Assembly: GCF_012276985.1 (NCBI RefSeq)
Contig: NZ_JAAXMM010000009.1
Span: 1-64,000, forward strand
DNA from: Agrobacterium sp. a22-2
Lineage (GTDB): Bacteria; Pseudomonadota; Alphaproteobacteria; Rhizobiales; Rhizobiaceae
Length of the DNA stretch: 64,000 bases
Direction of reading: 5' to 3'
This document shows positions 35,895 to 46,265 of the stretch, piece after piece. Within the stretch, counting starts at the first letter, position 1; each line of letters opens with the position of its first letter. The notes under the pieces were generated by a model. That model was not told where the DNA came from. It saw only the letters and a program-made list of their open reading frames with translations, and did not search any database. A program made the translations under genes and the position numbers.

Positions 35895-37349
35895 ATGACA
35901 AAAACCGTCATGCTTCAGGGCACCGGCTCGGATGTCGGAAAGACGATACTGGTGGCCGGGCTCTGCCGGCTGGCCGCCAACCGCGGCCTGACGGTGCGGC
36001 CGTTCAAGCCGCAGAACATGTCGAACAATGCCGCCGTGGCCGATGACGGCGGCGAGATCGGCCGGGCGCAATGGCTGCAGGCCATGGCGGCGCGCGTCCG
36101 CTCCAGCGTGCACATGAACCCGGTGCTGTTGAAGCCGCAGAGCGAAACGGGCAGCCAGATCATCCTGCAGGGGCGGGTGTGGGGCCAGGCGGCCGGCCGC
36201 GACTACCAGCGGCTGAAGCCGCAACTGCTGGAGGCGGTTCTCGAGAGTTTCGAGGAGGTCAAACGCGGCGCCGACCTGGTGATCGTCGAGGGTGCCGGAT
36301 CGCCGGCGGAAATCAACCTGCGCGCCGGCGATATCGCCAATATGGGATTTGCGACGCGGGCCGGCGTGCCGGTGGTGCTGGTCGGCGATATCGACCGCGG
36401 CGGGGTGATCGCCTCGCTGGTCGGCACCCATGCCGTTCTGTCGCAGCCGGACCGGCAGATGATCCGCGGCTATATCATCAACAAGTTCCGCGGCGATGTC
36501 TCGCTGTTTTCAGACGGCATAACGGCGGTTGGCGCCCATACCGGCTGGCCCTGTTTCGGCGTCGTGCCGTGGCTCAAATCGGCGGCGCGACTGCCGGCCG
36601 AGGATTCCGTGGCGCTGGAGCGGCTGGTGAGGTCCTCGGCGGGCGCCGTCAAGATCGCCGTGCCGGTTCTGTCGCGCATCGCCAATTTCGACGATTTCGA
36701 TCCGCTGGCGGCCGAGCCCTCGGTGGACCTGGTGTTCGTCCGGCCGGGCGAGCCTTTGCCGGCGGACGCCGCGCTGATCATCCTGCCGGGATCGAAATCG
36801 ACGATCGGCGACCTGGAGGATTTTCGGCGCAATCGCTGGGACCGGGATCTCAGCCAGCATATGCGGCGCGGCGGCCGGGTAATCGGCATCTGCGGCGGCT
36901 ACCAGATGCTCGGCCGGGTGGTCGACGATCCGCTCGGGCTGGAGGGCAGCGCCCGCTCGGTCGACGGGCTGGGGCTGCTCGACGTCGAGACGCAGATGGC
37001 GCCGGAAAAGACGGTGCGCAACAGCCGGGCGCACTCGCTGGAATACGATGTGGCGCTGTCGGGCTACGAGATTCATCTGGGCGTGACGCGCGGGCCGGAT
37101 TGCCTGCGGCCGGCGATCAGCATCGACGGGCGGGCCGATGGTGCCGTGTCGGTCGACGGGCGGGTGATGGGCACCTATCTGCACGGGCTGTTTGCCAATG
37201 ACGCCTATCGGGCGGCGCTGCTCAGGCAATTCGGGGTGGAACAGGCGGGCGAAAATTATCGCGACGGCGTCGATGCGGCGCTGGACGGGGTGGCCGCCGA
37301 GCTGGAGGCCGTGCTGGACAAGACCTGGTTGGACGATCTGATGGGGTAG
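35895..37349 (+). CDS. cobQ: Adenosylcobyric acid synthase (glutamine-hydrolysing)
   Basis: A 484-residue protein with an N-terminal ATP-binding amidotransferase domain ([20 protein letters not shown]) and a C-terminal class-I glutaminase-like domain with the nucleophile region [10 protein letters not shown] and the YEIHLG histidine. It amidates four side chains of adenosylcobyrinic diamide in cobalamin synthesis. ATG 35895 has AAGGAG upstream; upstream in-frame starts run into the regulatory palindromes. It stands alone here, with other cob genes elsewhere, and is close to the corrinoid methyltransferase genes that need its product. Confidence 0.95.
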   Translation: MTKTVMLQGTGSDVGKTILVAGLCRLAANRGLTVRPFKPQNMSNNAAVADDGGEIGRAQWLQAMAARVRSSVHMNPVLLKPQSETGSQIILQGRVWGQAAGRDYQRLKPQLLEAVLESFEEVKRGADLVIVEGAGSPAEINLRAGDIANMGFATRAGVPVVLVGDIDRGGVIASLVGTHAVLSQPDRQMIRGYIINKFRGDVSLFSDGITAVGAHTGWPCFGVVPWLKSAARLPAEDSVALERLVRSSAGAVKIAVPVLSRIANFDDFDPLAAEPSVDLVFVRPGEPLPADAALIILPGSKSTIGDLEDFRRNRWDRDLSQHMRRGGRVIGICGGYQMLGRVVDDPLGLEGSARSVDGLGLLDVETQMAPEKTVRNSRAHSLEYDVALSGYEIHLGVTRGPDCLRPAISIDGRADGAVSVDGRVMGTYLHGLFANDAYRAALLRQFGVEQAGENYRDGVDAALDGVAAELEAVLDKTWLDDLMG

Positions 37350-37402
37350 GGGAGCGGCGACGGGCGCAAGCCCCGGCATGCGTCAAAGGACTACCTCGTC
37401 GC

Positions 37403-38119
37403 TTAAGCCTCCGGCTCGCCATTGCCCGGTGTGCGGCGGCCGAACAGGGTCTCGGCGACCAGCCAGAAGGTCAGCGCCCAGGCGGCACCCGCCACCCAGC
37501 CGGCGAGCACGTCGGTCGGCCAATGGACGCCGAGATAGATGCGGCTGATGCCGATCAGCAGCGTCAAGATCACGCCGACCGAGAAGACGAAGATGCGCAG
37601 CCGCCAGCTCGACTGGGCGCGGGCCACCAGCGCGCCGAGCGTCAGATAGGCCACCGCCGACATCATCGCATGGCCGCTTGGAAAACTGAGCGTCTGCACC
37701 TCGACCAGATGCGGCACCACATCCGGGCGCGCCCGCTCGAAGACATATTTCAACAGCGACGAGACGAGCGAGCCGAGCGCAATGGCGATCGCCACCAGCA
37801 CGCCCGAGCGGTATTTGCCGGCGGCCACCAGATAGGCCGTGGTCAGAACGGTCATCAGGGTGATGACGGTAAAGCCGCCGAGACTGGTGATGTCGCGAAA
37901 GGCCGATTCCAGCCATGCAGGTCCGATGGGCAGGCTGAGATCGCTGGGCGACCGCAGAGAAAGCAGGATCACCCGGTCGAAGGCGTGACTTTCCTTTTCG
38001 AGCACGTCTTCGGCGACCGCGACGAACAGGAAGACCAGACCGGCCAGGCCGATGAGCGCGCTGAGGATTCGGGGCTCGATCCGTCGGGCTAAGCTTTTGA
38101 GGGGCAATCTATAGGGCAT
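37403..38119 (-). CDS. PAP2-family membrane phosphatase
   Basis: A 238-residue protein with about six hydrophobic segments and the three PAP2 motifs: KYVFERARP, PSGHAMM and SRIYLGVHWPTD. It would hydrolyse a lipid phosphate or undecaprenyl diphosphate at the outer face of the inner membrane. ATG 38119 has GAAGAGG upstream; the longer frame from 38278 adds a non-hydrophobic leader. It converges with cobQ. Confidence 0.9.
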   Translation of the reverse strand: MPYRLPLKSLARRIEPRILSALIGLAGLVFLFVAVAEDVLEKESHAFDRVILLSLRSPSDLSLPIGPAWLESAFRDITSLGGFTVITLMTVLTTAYLVAAGKYRSGVLVAIAIALGSLVSSLLKYVFERARPDVVPHLVEVQTLSFPSGHAMMSAVAYLTLGALVARAQSSWRLRIFVFSVGVILTLLIGISRIYLGVHWPTDVLAGWVAGAAWALTFWLVAETLFGRRTPGNGEPEA

Positions 38120-38410
38120 CGAACCTCTTCGGGATTTTGTCGCGTGTCGCCCATATAAGGAGGACGGACATGGCTTTCCAGCGGGCCGGAGCCGCTGTCG
38201 CCTCGATGCGCACCCGTCGACAAGGAGCGACATAGAGCGGCCACGTTGTTTCGCGGCAGCAGGAGAGACGTCAATCAACCTGCCCGACCCCGTCCTATAG
38301 ATGACGGCAGCCGCGCCCAGAGGGGCTTGTGTCAGATTTTGTCGCGAAGGGAAACCACGGATCTCAGCCGGCGCCGACGTTTTCTACGGCGGCGCCGGTT
38401 TATCCCGCGA

Positions 38411-38659
38411 TTAGCGCCGGGATCGGACACGAAGGGCTTCGATCAGCCGGTGAACCTTTTCGGTGCCATAGACGATATCTTCGCGCGGCAGATGCACGGT
38501 GATCTCGATGTCGTTCCAGCGCCCGCCGTTTTCGCGGGCATAGATGACCGCGGCGCGCAGCGAGCGGACCTGCACCGCCGGTGTGTCGGGGGTCCAGAAT
38601 TGCACCGAGCAATCGACTTCGGCAAATTCGGTGAAAGCCTTGATAGGATCCAGAGCCAT
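38411..38659 (-). CDS. Conserved small hypothetical protein
   Basis: An 82-residue soluble protein (MALDPIKAFTEF... VHRLIEALRVRSRR) with AGGAGG upstream of ATG 38659. It looks like a conserved rhizobial small protein, but I do not recognise a named domain. Downstream, CCGGCGCCG and CGGCGCCGG (about 38370-38400) can form a hairpin without a T tract. Confidence 0.65.
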   Translation of the reverse strand: MALDPIKAFTEFAEVDCSVQFWTPDTPAVQVRSLRAAVIYARENGGRWNDIEITVHLPREDIVYGTEKVHRLIEALRVRSRR

Positions 38660-38727
38660 CTCGGCCTCCTTGTGGCGATTGCGCCCGCCGGCATGGGTGA
38701 AAACATAGCGGTCTTGACGAGATTGTT

Positions 38728-38817
38728 TGGCGGAAGAGGTGGGATTCGAACCCACGGTACGGTTTCCCGCACGCCGGTTTTCAAGACCGGTTCCTTAAAC
38801 CACTCGGACACTCTTCC
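38728..38817 (-). tRNA. tRNA-Ser (anticodon UGA)
   Basis: Read on the minus strand the acceptor arm starts GGAAGAG (38817-38811) and pairs with CTCTTCC (38738-38732). The discriminator G (38731) is followed by an encoded CCA (38730-38728). The anticodon loop CTTGAAA gives UGA, and GGTTCGAATCC forms the T-arm. The long variable arm is typical of class II serine tRNAs. Confidence 0.96.
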
Positions 38818-39001
38818 GTATCGTCGATCCCTAGTCTTTCCGCATCGGTGCAGGGCAAGTCTTGCCGGAACCGCGGGAGAGACCGCAAATCGTGGTTTGC
38901 TGGCTTTATAGCCTTTGGGATTGCAGCGTCAACAGGTTCCGCGCGGTCTTGCTTCGCCTCGACGCCTCTGGGCGAACCCGTCGAAGGCGCGGGCGGGCGG
39001 T

Positions 39002-39247
39002 TCAGGCGCTGACCAGGATATTGGCCTCGACTGCGGCGTCGATGAAGGCCTTGCGGGCGTCTTCGGGCTTCTGCTTTCCGGCATCCACGGCGGCGCAGAC
39101 GGCAAGGGCGCGGTCGAGCGCCGTGCCGTCTTCCATCGGCCAGTCCTCGATCAGGGCCCAGGCGGCGGCCTGGGTGGTGTCGATCTTCGTTTCGCTCGGT
39201 GTCTCGCCGATCAGCACGGTGACGGGCTTGGACCAGGGTGTATTCAT
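39002..39247 (-). CDS. DUF982 protein
   Basis: An 81-residue DUF982 protein (WSKPVTVLIGETP, WALIEDWPMEDG, FIDAAVEANILVS), a small family largely limited to Rhizobiales with many paralogues and unknown function. ATG 39247 is chosen because the domain starts there; the upstream frame continues to 39460 without conserved features. Confidence 0.85.
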   Translation of the reverse strand: MNTPWSKPVTVLIGETPSETKIDTTQAAAWALIEDWPMEDGTALDRALAVCAAVDAGKQKPEDARKAFIDAAVEANILVSA

Positions 39248-39539
39248 GGGCGGAGGGTTCCCGTGTTCGGATTTCCTGCTCCATATACCGTTTCCGTCGA
39301 CCTGGCGAGGCCGGGCCAGGCGGGAGCGGACGGTTCCCGACACCTGGTTTGCTTCGCGCAAGATTAACTCTTTAGTAACCATACAAGAGCTTGGATGAAT
39401 TGCATGTTGCGCATATTCGCAATTTCGCCATTTTGTGGGATTGCTATGGGAGTGTGACATGCTTCACGCCAGGGGACAGGATTTTGAAGCTTGAATTCCA
39501 GACATCGTTGCACGCCCAGGTCGGATCTTGTTGATAACC

Positions 39540-40589
39540 ATGCGTAAGCCGACCTTGAAAGCGTGCCGTGCATCGCTCACTGTCAGCGCCAGACTGGCGG
39601 TTGTCGCCGTGCTCGGCGTCAGTGCGGCTGCGTGCACCTCGACGACCCATGCCAGCAAGTCGGGCAGCCGGTCCAAGGAATATTTCGCCGAATCCGAATA
39701 TGGGGTGAAGGCGAGCCCGCGGGTGACCACCTCTGGCGCCGTGCCGAAAGGCGGCGGGCGCGCCATGGTCGGCAAACCCTATCAGGTGCGCGGCAAGACC
39801 TATGTGCCGAAACTCAATCCCGATTACGACAAGACCGGCTATGCCTCCTGGTATGGTTCGGCCTTTCACGGACGCCGCACCGCCAATGGCGAGGTCTATG
39901 ACCAATACCACCTGTCGGCGGCCCATCCGACCATGCCGCTGCCGAGCTACGCGCGGGTGACCAACCAGGATACCGGCGCCTCGGTGATCGTGCGGGTCAA
40001 CGATCGCGGACCGTTCCATTCCGATCGCATCATCGACGTCTCCGACAAGACGGCCGAAATGCTCGACATGAAGGCCCACGGCACGGCCAAGGTGCGGGTG
40101 CAATATGTCGGGCCAGCCGACATGAGCGGTCACGACATGCCGTTCCTGATGGCGTCTTATGTCGCCAAGGGCAGCCGCTTCCCGCAGACCTTGCCGGAAG
40201 GCCAGATCGCCAGCGGCGTGATGGTGGCCTCCGCCGGCCCCGTGCAGATGCCGGCGCAGACGTTCGAAGCCCAGAGTGCCGCATTGCCCGGCGTCGCGAC
40301 GTCGGCCGTGCCCAGTTCGACCATGGCCCTGCAGGCAACGCCGACGCAGAGCCCCGCCTTCGACGCCATCACGCAATTCGTCGTGCTGCCGGAATTCGGG
40401 CCGATGTTGATCGAACGGCCGATCGAGGGACCGGGCGGGCGGCAAGGCGGCGCCAGCTATGCCTCGGCCTATATCGATCCCGGTTCCATTTCGTCCGATG
40501 GCCTTGCCTTCGACGCCATTCTGGTGCGCAATGACGGCCTGACGCCGGCTGCGATTCTCCATTCAGCCAAGCGCCGCGCCGCCGACTGA
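39540..40589 (+). CDS. rlpA: RlpA-family septal lipoprotein
   Basis: A 349-residue lipoprotein: signal with a lipobox-like SAAAC near residue 32, then the RlpA double-psi beta-barrel (TGYASWYGSAFHGRRTANGE, LPSYARVTN, VRVNDRGPF) containing the conserved Asp/His region, and a long low-complexity tail. RlpA binds or cleaves denuded glycan strands at the septum. There is no SPOR domain at the C-terminus, unlike enteric RlpA. ATG 39540 is preferred over TTG 39528. A D,D-carboxypeptidase-like gene follows. Confidence 0.88.
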   Translation: MRKPTLKACRASLTVSARLAVVAVLGVSAAACTSTTHASKSGSRSKEYFAESEYGVKASPRVTTSGAVPKGGGRAMVGKPYQVRGKTYVPKLNPDYDKTGYASWYGSAFHGRRTANGEVYDQYHLSAAHPTMPLPSYARVTNQDTGASVIVRVNDRGPFHSDRIIDVSDKTAEMLDMKAHGTAKVRVQYVGPADMSGHDMPFLMASYVAKGSRFPQTLPEGQIASGVMVASAGPVQMPAQTFEAQSAALPGVATSAVPSSTMALQATPTQSPAFDAITQFVVLPEFGPMLIERPIEGPGGRQGGASYASAYIDPGSISSDGLAFDAILVRNDGLTPAAILHSAKRRAAD

Positions 40590-40638
40590 CCTGTCGCTGC
40601 GGCGCGCGGACGACCAGGGCGAGGGAAGGGCGGATTGT

Positions 40639-41805
40639 TTGCGCAGGGGTTTGTTTCTCGTCACAGCTGCCTTGGTGCTTGCCGCATTTGCGGCCTTTCC
40701 CGCCTCTTCGCAGACGGCTCAAACCGGTTTTGAAAGCCGCGCGGCGCAGGCGATCCTGATCGAGGCGGAAACCGGCACGCTGCTCTATGCCAAGAACGAG
40801 GCGCAGCCGATCGCGTCGGCGTCGCTTGCCAAGCTGATGACCATGGAACTGGTGTTTGCGGCGCTTAAATCCGGCGAAATCCGGGGCGATACCGAGTTTA
40901 TGGTATCGGAACATGCCTGGCGGACCGGCGGCGCCCCGTCGCGCACCGCAACGATGTTTGCAGCGCTCAAATCGCGCATCCGGGTCGAGGATCTCGTCAA
41001 GGGCGTTACCGTGCAGATGGCCAATGACGCCTGCATCATCCTGGCCGAAGGCATGGCCGGCAGCGAGGAAAAGTTTGCCGAGCGCATGAATGCGCGCGCC
41101 AAGGTGCTCGGCCTGAAGGATACGGTCTTCGCCAATGCGACGGGACTGCCCAATCCCTTGAACAAGACCAGCGCCCGCGACATGGCGCTTCTGGCCCGTC
41201 ATATCGCCGCCAGCTATCCCGAAGAGTATCGCCTCTACGCGCTTCCCGAATTCGAGTGGAACAAGATCCTGCAGCGCAACCGCAATCCGTTGCTCAACAT
41301 GGATATCGGCGCCGACGGGTTGCTGACCGGCTATGCCGAACAGAGCGGCTATGCGATCGTCGCCTCGGCACAGCGCGGCGGCGTGCGGCTGTTTCTCGCC
41401 ATGAGCGGCCTTGCCAGCGACAAGGAACGCACCGAGGAGGCAGCCCGCGTGCTCAATTGGGGGCTGACCAGCTTCGAGCGCAAGCGGGTGTTCGAGGCCG
41501 GTGAGGTGATCGGTGCGGCGAGCGTCTATGGCGGCGCGGCGTCGAGTTTGGACCTGATCACCCCGGCACCCGTCGAGGTCTTCGTGCCGGTCGCCAACCC
41601 TGAGCGGCTGGCAGCCCGCATCGTTTATCGCTGGCCGCTGTCGGCGCCGGTGGAGGCGGGCCGCGAAGTGGGCGTGCTGCGGATCTTTTCCGGCGAGCGC
41701 CTGTTGCGCGAAGTGCCGTTGCAGACGGCTGCCGCAGTCGAGAAGGGGTCGCTGCGCCGGCAGGCGACCGATGCGCTGCTGGAACTGCTGTTTTTCTGGC
41801 TTTGA
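40639..41805 (+). CDS. DacF-like D,D-carboxypeptidase with altered active-site motifs
   Basis: A 388-residue exported penicillin-binding-protein-like enzyme with a signal peptide (LFLVTAALVLAAFAAFPASSQ) and a C-terminal PBP5-type domain. The nucleophile motif SLAK (Ser62, Lys65) is intact, but the second motif, normally SGN, is MAN (127-129), and the third, normally KTG, reads LTG (229-231). The lost Ser and Lys are catalytically important in this fold, so the protein may be inactive or act as a binding or regulatory paralogue. The start is TTG 40639. It follows rlpA by 49 bases, probably in one operon with tmk downstream. Confidence 0.85.
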   Translation: MRRGLFLVTAALVLAAFAAFPASSQTAQTGFESRAAQAILIEAETGTLLYAKNEAQPIASASLAKLMTMELVFAALKSGEIRGDTEFMVSEHAWRTGGAPSRTATMFAALKSRIRVEDLVKGVTVQMANDACIILAEGMAGSEEKFAERMNARAKVLGLKDTVFANATGLPNPLNKTSARDMALLARHIAASYPEEYRLYALPEFEWNKILQRNRNPLLNMDIGADGLLTGYAEQSGYAIVASAQRGGVRLFLAMSGLASDKERTEEAARVLNWGLTSFERKRVFEAGEVIGAASVYGGAASSLDLITPAPVEVFVPVANPERLAARIVYRWPLSAPVEAGREVGVLRIFSGERLLREVPLQTAAAVEKGSLRRQATDALLELLFFWL

Positions 41806-41926
41806 CGGCCCGTCGGCCTGATGGTCGGAGAATAGGCCGGGACCTGTCCGTTCGGGCGGTTCCCTGCGCCGGCTTCTTGCGCTAAACAAACTCAAATGGA
41901 AATGCCTTCGGGCGGGAAAAGGCATC

Positions 41927-42643
41927 GTGTCGATCGGTACGGGATTATTCGTGAGCTTCGAAGGCGGCGAGGGGGCGGGCAAATCGACCCAGATCGCCGG
42001 CCTCGCGGAGGCTTTGACAAAACAGGGCGTGACAGTGCTGAAGACCCGCGAGCCTGGCGGCTCGCCCGGCGCCGAGGCGCTGCGCCATGTGCTCTTGTCG
42101 GGCGCTGCCGAGGAGTTCGGCATCCGCATGGAGGCGATCCTGTTTGCCGCAGCCCGCAGCGACCATGTCGAAACGCTCATTCGGCCGGCCCTTGCCAGCG
42201 GCACGGTGGTGCTCTGCGACCGCTTCATGGATTCCGCGCGCGTCTACCAGGGCGTGACCGGAAATCTGGAGCCGGACTTCATCGAATCGCTGGAGCGGGT
42301 GGCGGTCAACGGCGTGACGCCGGATCTGACCATCATTCTCGACCTGCCCGCCTCGGTGGGCCTTGCCCGGGCCAAGGCGCGCAGCGGTACTGAGGCGGAT
42401 GCCCAGGTGGCGCCCGACCGTTTCGAGCGGGAGGAGCTTGAAACCCATGAGAAGCGCCGGCAGGCCTTTCTCGACATAGCGAGTGCCGACCCGCAGCGCT
42501 GCAAGGTGATCGATGCGCGCCAGCCGGTGGAGGCCATCGCGCGGCAGATCCTGTCGCATGTGCAGCCGCTGCTTGCCCGGCACGGTCATAGCGCCGGCAG
42601 CGCTGTGCGGACCGCCGCGCCCCAGACGGAACGCGTCGAATGA
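41927..42643 (+). CDS. tmk: Thymidylate kinase
   Basis: A 238-residue dTMP kinase with the P-loop [11 protein letters not shown], the DR(F/Y) motif in [14 protein letters not shown] and a LID-like region. It makes dTDP for DNA synthesis. GTG 41927 has AAAAGG upstream. Its last four bases overlap the holB start (ATGA), a widely conserved tmk-holB coupling. Confidence 0.95.
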   Translation: MSIGTGLFVSFEGGEGAGKSTQIAGLAEALTKQGVTVLKTREPGGSPGAEALRHVLLSGAAEEFGIRMEAILFAAARSDHVETLIRPALASGTVVLCDRFMDSARVYQGVTGNLEPDFIESLERVAVNGVTPDLTIILDLPASVGLARAKARSGTEADAQVAPDRFEREELETHEKRRQAFLDIASADPQRCKVIDARQPVEAIARQILSHVQPLLARHGHSAGSAVRTAAPQTERVE

Positions 42644-43665
42644 GCGCAGAACAATCCGGCCTGCTCGACGGCGCCCTGGCGCCGGCGCAAAATCCCAAAC
42701 TGTTCGGCCACGAGGCGGCGGAGGCCTTCCTGGCGCAATCCTACCGCTCGGGCAAGATCCACCATGCGATCCTGATCGAAGGGCCGGAAGGCATCGGCAA
42801 GGCGACGCTTGCCTTCCGCTTCGCCCACCACGTGCTGACCCATTCCGATCCGGCTACGGCGCCGGAGCATATCGCCGATCCCGACCCCGTGTCGTCGGTC
42901 GGCCGGCAGATCGCGTCCGGCGCCTCGCACAATCTCCTGCATCTGACCCGTCCGGTCGACGAGAAGACCGGCAAGGTGAAGCAGGCGATCACCGTTGACG
43001 AGGTGCGGCGGGCCGGACATTTCTTTGCCCAGACATCCGGCACCGGCAACTGGCGGATCGTCATCATCGATCCGGCCGACGACCTTAACCGCAATGCGGC
43101 AAACGCCATTCTGAAAGCATTGGAAGAGCCGCCGAAACGGGCGCTGTTCCTGGTGCTGTCCCATGCGCCGGGCAAGTTGTTGCCGACGATCCGCTCGCGC
43201 TGCCTGCCGCTCAAGCTTTCGCCGCTCGACGGCACGGCCATGGGCAAGGCACTGCGCAATCTAGGGCTGGAACCGGTCGGCGACGATCCCGACGGCATCT
43301 TGCAGCTGTCCAAAGGCAGCGTCGCCCAGGCATTGAAGCTCGTCAACTATGGCGGCGCCGATATCATCGCCGCGTTTCGAGCCGTTCTCTCGGCGGAGGG
43401 CGCCGACGCGCGCCGCGAAATGCACAGGCTTGCCGATGCGCTCTCGGCCCGTGACACCGACGTGATCTTCAATTTCTTCAAGGACCATCTTGGCGAATAT
43501 CTGATCGACCGCGCCAGGCAGGCGGCGGCGGCCGGCGACCTGTTCGGGGCCGATCACTTCGCGCGGCTGTCGGTGTCGATCGGCGAGCGGATGGCGGTCA
43601 GTACCGCCTACAATCTCGATCGCAAGCAGACGCTGCTCGAGGTGCTGGGGGAAGTGGCGCGATAG
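42640..43665 (+). CDS. holB: DNA polymerase III subunit delta'
   Basis: A 341-residue clamp-loader subunit with a degenerate P-loop ([14 protein letters not shown]) and the [12 protein letters not shown] sensor-like region, lacking the Lys-Thr needed for ATP hydrolysis in some families. It loads the beta clamp with delta and tau/gamma. It overlaps tmk by four bases. The usual tmk-holB-metG-tatD order is broken only by an antisense TauE-like gene. Confidence 0.93.
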   Translation: MSAEQSGLLDGALAPAQNPKLFGHEAAEAFLAQSYRSGKIHHAILIEGPEGIGKATLAFRFAHHVLTHSDPATAPEHIADPDPVSSVGRQIASGASHNLLHLTRPVDEKTGKVKQAITVDEVRRAGHFFAQTSGTGNWRIVIIDPADDLNRNAANAILKALEEPPKRALFLVLSHAPGKLLPTIRSRCLPLKLSPLDGTAMGKALRNLGLEPVGDDPDGILQLSKGSVAQALKLVNYGGADIIAAFRAVLSAEGADARREMHRLADALSARDTDVIFNFFKDHLGEYLIDRARQAAAAGDLFGADHFARLSVSIGERMAVSTAYNLDRKQTLLEVLGEVAR

Positions 43666-43686
43666 GCCGACAGAACCTGAGTATCC

Positions 43687-44487
43687 TCAGGATGCGATCA
43701 GCTTGGCGCCGACCATGGCCAGCGTGACGGCCAGAATGATGCGGACCAGCCTTTCCGGCATGCGCGGCGCCAGAAAGCTGCCGAGAATGATGCCCGGAAT
43801 GGAGCCGACCAGCAGCGCCAGCAGCATGAACCAGTCGATCTCGCCGATCAACCAATAGCCGATGCCGCCGACAAAGGTCAGCGGGATGGCATGGGCGATG
43901 TCGGAACCGACGATCTCCTGGATGGCGGTTCTGGGATAAAGCAGCAGCAGCATGGTGACGCCGATGGCACCGGCGCCCACCGACGTCATGGTGACGACGA
44001 AACCGAGGACCAGGCCCAGTATCAACGTGTAGATGGCAATGGTGCGGCTCGAGGGCAGGGCATGGGTTTTGACCCAGCGGGTCTTGGCCGCCATGATGGC
44101 GCCGCGAAAGATCAGGATGGTCGCAGTCAGAAGCAGCATCCATCCGAGCGCCGTGGTCAGCGTCGAGACGGCTGCCATGTCGGTGCGGTCGATGCCGCTC
44201 ATCAGCCACAGGGTGAGGAGCGCGGCCGGAATGCTGCCGAGCGCCAGGAGGCCTGTCATCTGCCAGTTGATCTTGCCGTGCCGGTGATGCACGGCCGCAC
44301 CCGCCGTCTTGGTGATCGCGGCATAGAGCAGGTCGGTGCCGACCGCCATGGCGGGATGGACGCCGAACAACAAGACCAGCAGGGGCGTCATCAGCGAGGC
44401 GCCACCCACCCCGGTTATACCGACCAGCATGCCGACGCAGAAGCCGGTGATCGAGAACAGCGGGTTGAAAGGACCTTCAAAAAACAA
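43687..44487 (-). CDS. TauE/SafE-family sulfite/organosulfur exporter-like permease
   Basis: A 266-residue membrane protein with about eight hydrophobic segments and the TauE/SafE repeats (VGITGVGGASLMTPLL and MTSVGAGAIGVTML). The family moves sulfite, sulfoacetate or similar anions. The start is TTG 44487 with GAGGGG upstream. It lies antisense between holB and metG, so it is an insertion into an otherwise conserved order. Substrate unknown. Confidence 0.85.
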   Translation of the reverse strand: MFFEGPFNPLFSITGFCVGMLVGITGVGGASLMTPLLVLLFGVHPAMAVGTDLLYAAITKTAGAAVHHRHGKINWQMTGLLALGSIPAALLTLWLMSGIDRTDMAAVSTLTTALGWMLLLTATILIFRGAIMAAKTRWVKTHALPSSRTIAIYTLILGLVLGFVVTMTSVGAGAIGVTMLLLLYPRTAIQEIVGSDIAHAIPLTFVGGIGYWLIGEIDWFMLLALLVGSIPGIILGSFLAPRMPERLVRIILAVTLAMVGAKLIAS

Positions 44488-44694
44488 ATGCTGTCCCCTC
44501 TGGAATGCAATCGGAAAATCATCAGCTCGATATCCGCGTTAAGCCGGGGCTGACTGGCTGTCAAGGCGCCGACGGAGCACGAGAACAGGCAAAACGGCGC
44601 GCCGGCTCGAAACTTGCTGTTCCACCTTGCCGAAACATGGGGTAAGAGCGGCTTCTACAAATTTGTAAAGCCAGTTCCGGACCTGATGCTTCCC

Positions 44695-46257
44695 ATGACA
44701 GACACTTCGCCCTTCTACATCACCACCGCGATCTCCTATCCGAATGGCAAGCCGCATATCGGCCATGCCTACGAGTTGATCGCCACCGATGCCATGGCGC
44801 GCTTCCAGCGGCTGGACGGGCGCGACGTGTTCTTCCTGACCGGCACGGACGAACACGGGCAGAAGATGCAGCAGACGGCGCGGGCCGAGGGGATATCGCC
44901 GGCAGAACTGGCCAAGCGCAATTCCGACGAATTCCGCGCCATGGGCAGACTGCTCAACGCATCCAACGACGATTTCATCCGCACCACCGAAGAGCGCCAC
45001 CACAGAACCGTGCAGGAGGTCTGGCGCCGCATGGCCGCCAATGGCGACATCTACAAGGACAGCTATGCCGGCTGGTACTCGGTGCGCGACGAGGCCTATT
45101 ACCAGGAAGAGGAAACCGAATTGCGCGCCGACGGCGTGCGCTACGGACCGCAGGGCACGCCGGTCGAATGGGTCGAGGAGGAGAGCTATTTCTTCAAGCT
45201 GTCGGCCTACGAGGACCGACTGCTAAAGCTCTACGACGACCAGCCCGATTTCATCGGCCCCAACGAGCGGCGTAACGAGGTCATCTCCTTCGTGAAATCC
45301 GGCCTCAGGGACCTGTCGATCTCGCGCACCACGTTTGACTGGGGCATACCGGTGCCGGACGATCCCAAGCATGTGATGTATGTCTGGGTCGATGCCCTGA
45401 CCAATTACATCACCGCGACCGGCTATGTCGAAGATGAGAATGGCCCGCGCGCCAAATACTGGCCGGCCGATGCGCATATCATCGGCAAGGACATCATCCG
45501 CTTCCACGCCGTCTACTGGCCGGCCTTCCTGATGTCGGCCAAGCTGCCGCTGCCCAAGAAGGTCTTCGCCCACGGCATGGTGCTGAACAAGGGCGAGAAA
45601 ATGTCGAAGTCGCTCGGCAACGTGGTCGGGCCGCTCGATCTCGTCAACCAGTTCGGGCTCGATCCGCTGCGGTATTTCCTGATGCGCGAAGTCTCCTTCG
45701 GCCAGGACGGCAATTATAGCGAAGAGGCTATCGCGACGCGCATCAATGCCGACCTTGCCAACGGCATCGGCAACCTGGCCAGCCGCTCGCTGTCGATGAT
45801 CGTCAAGAATTGCGACGGCCAGTTGCCGGCGCCGGGTCCGCTCAGCGACGAGGACAAGGCGATGCTGGCAGCGGCCGACGCCATGCTGGCGACCTGCCGC
45901 GAGGAGATGAACAAGCAGATGATCCACCGCGCCGTGGCGGCGATCATCGGCACCGTGTCGGAAGCCGACCGCTATTTTGCCGGCCAGGCGCCCTGGGCGT
46001 TGAAAAAGACCGATCCGGCCCGGATGGAGACCGTGCTTTACGTGACGGCCGAAGTGGTGCGCCAGATTGCCATCCTGCTGCAGCCGATCATGCCGGACAG
46101 CGCGGCCAAGCTGCTCGATCTGGTGGCGGTGCCCGAGGACAGGCGCAGCTTTGCTTATCTCGGCGAAGCCGGCCGTCTGACGCCGGGAACGGCGCTGGAC
46201 GCCCCGGCGCCGGTGTTTCCGCGTTATGTCGCGCCCGACGCGGCGGCCAAGGCCTGA
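44695..46257 (+). CDS. metG: Methionyl-tRNA synthetase
   Basis: A 520-residue class-I synthetase with HIGH as [17 protein letters not shown] as [10 protein letters not shown], and the C-terminal anticodon-binding helices. It lacks the separate C-terminal tRNA-binding domain and the four-Cys zinc knuckle of the E. coli type, as usual in alphaproteobacteria. ATG 44695 is chosen over an upstream ATG nine bases away. tatD follows after 8 bases. Confidence 0.95.
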   Translation: MTDTSPFYITTAISYPNGKPHIGHAYELIATDAMARFQRLDGRDVFFLTGTDEHGQKMQQTARAEGISPAELAKRNSDEFRAMGRLLNASNDDFIRTTEERHHRTVQEVWRRMAANGDIYKDSYAGWYSVRDEAYYQEEETELRADGVRYGPQGTPVEWVEEESYFFKLSAYEDRLLKLYDDQPDFIGPNERRNEVISFVKSGLRDLSISRTTFDWGIPVPDDPKHVMYVWVDALTNYITATGYVEDENGPRAKYWPADAHIIGKDIIRFHAVYWPAFLMSAKLPLPKKVFAHGMVLNKGEKMSKSLGNVVGPLDLVNQFGLDPLRYFLMREVSFGQDGNYSEEAIATRINADLANGIGNLASRSLSMIVKNCDGQLPAPGPLSDEDKAMLAAADAMLATCREEMNKQMIHRAVAAIIGTVSEADRYFAGQAPWALKKTDPARMETVLYVTAEVVRQIAILLQPIMPDSAAKLLDLVAVPEDRRSFAYLGEAGRLTPGTALDAPAPVFPRYVAPDAAAKA

Positions 46258-46265
46258 GGACCGGC

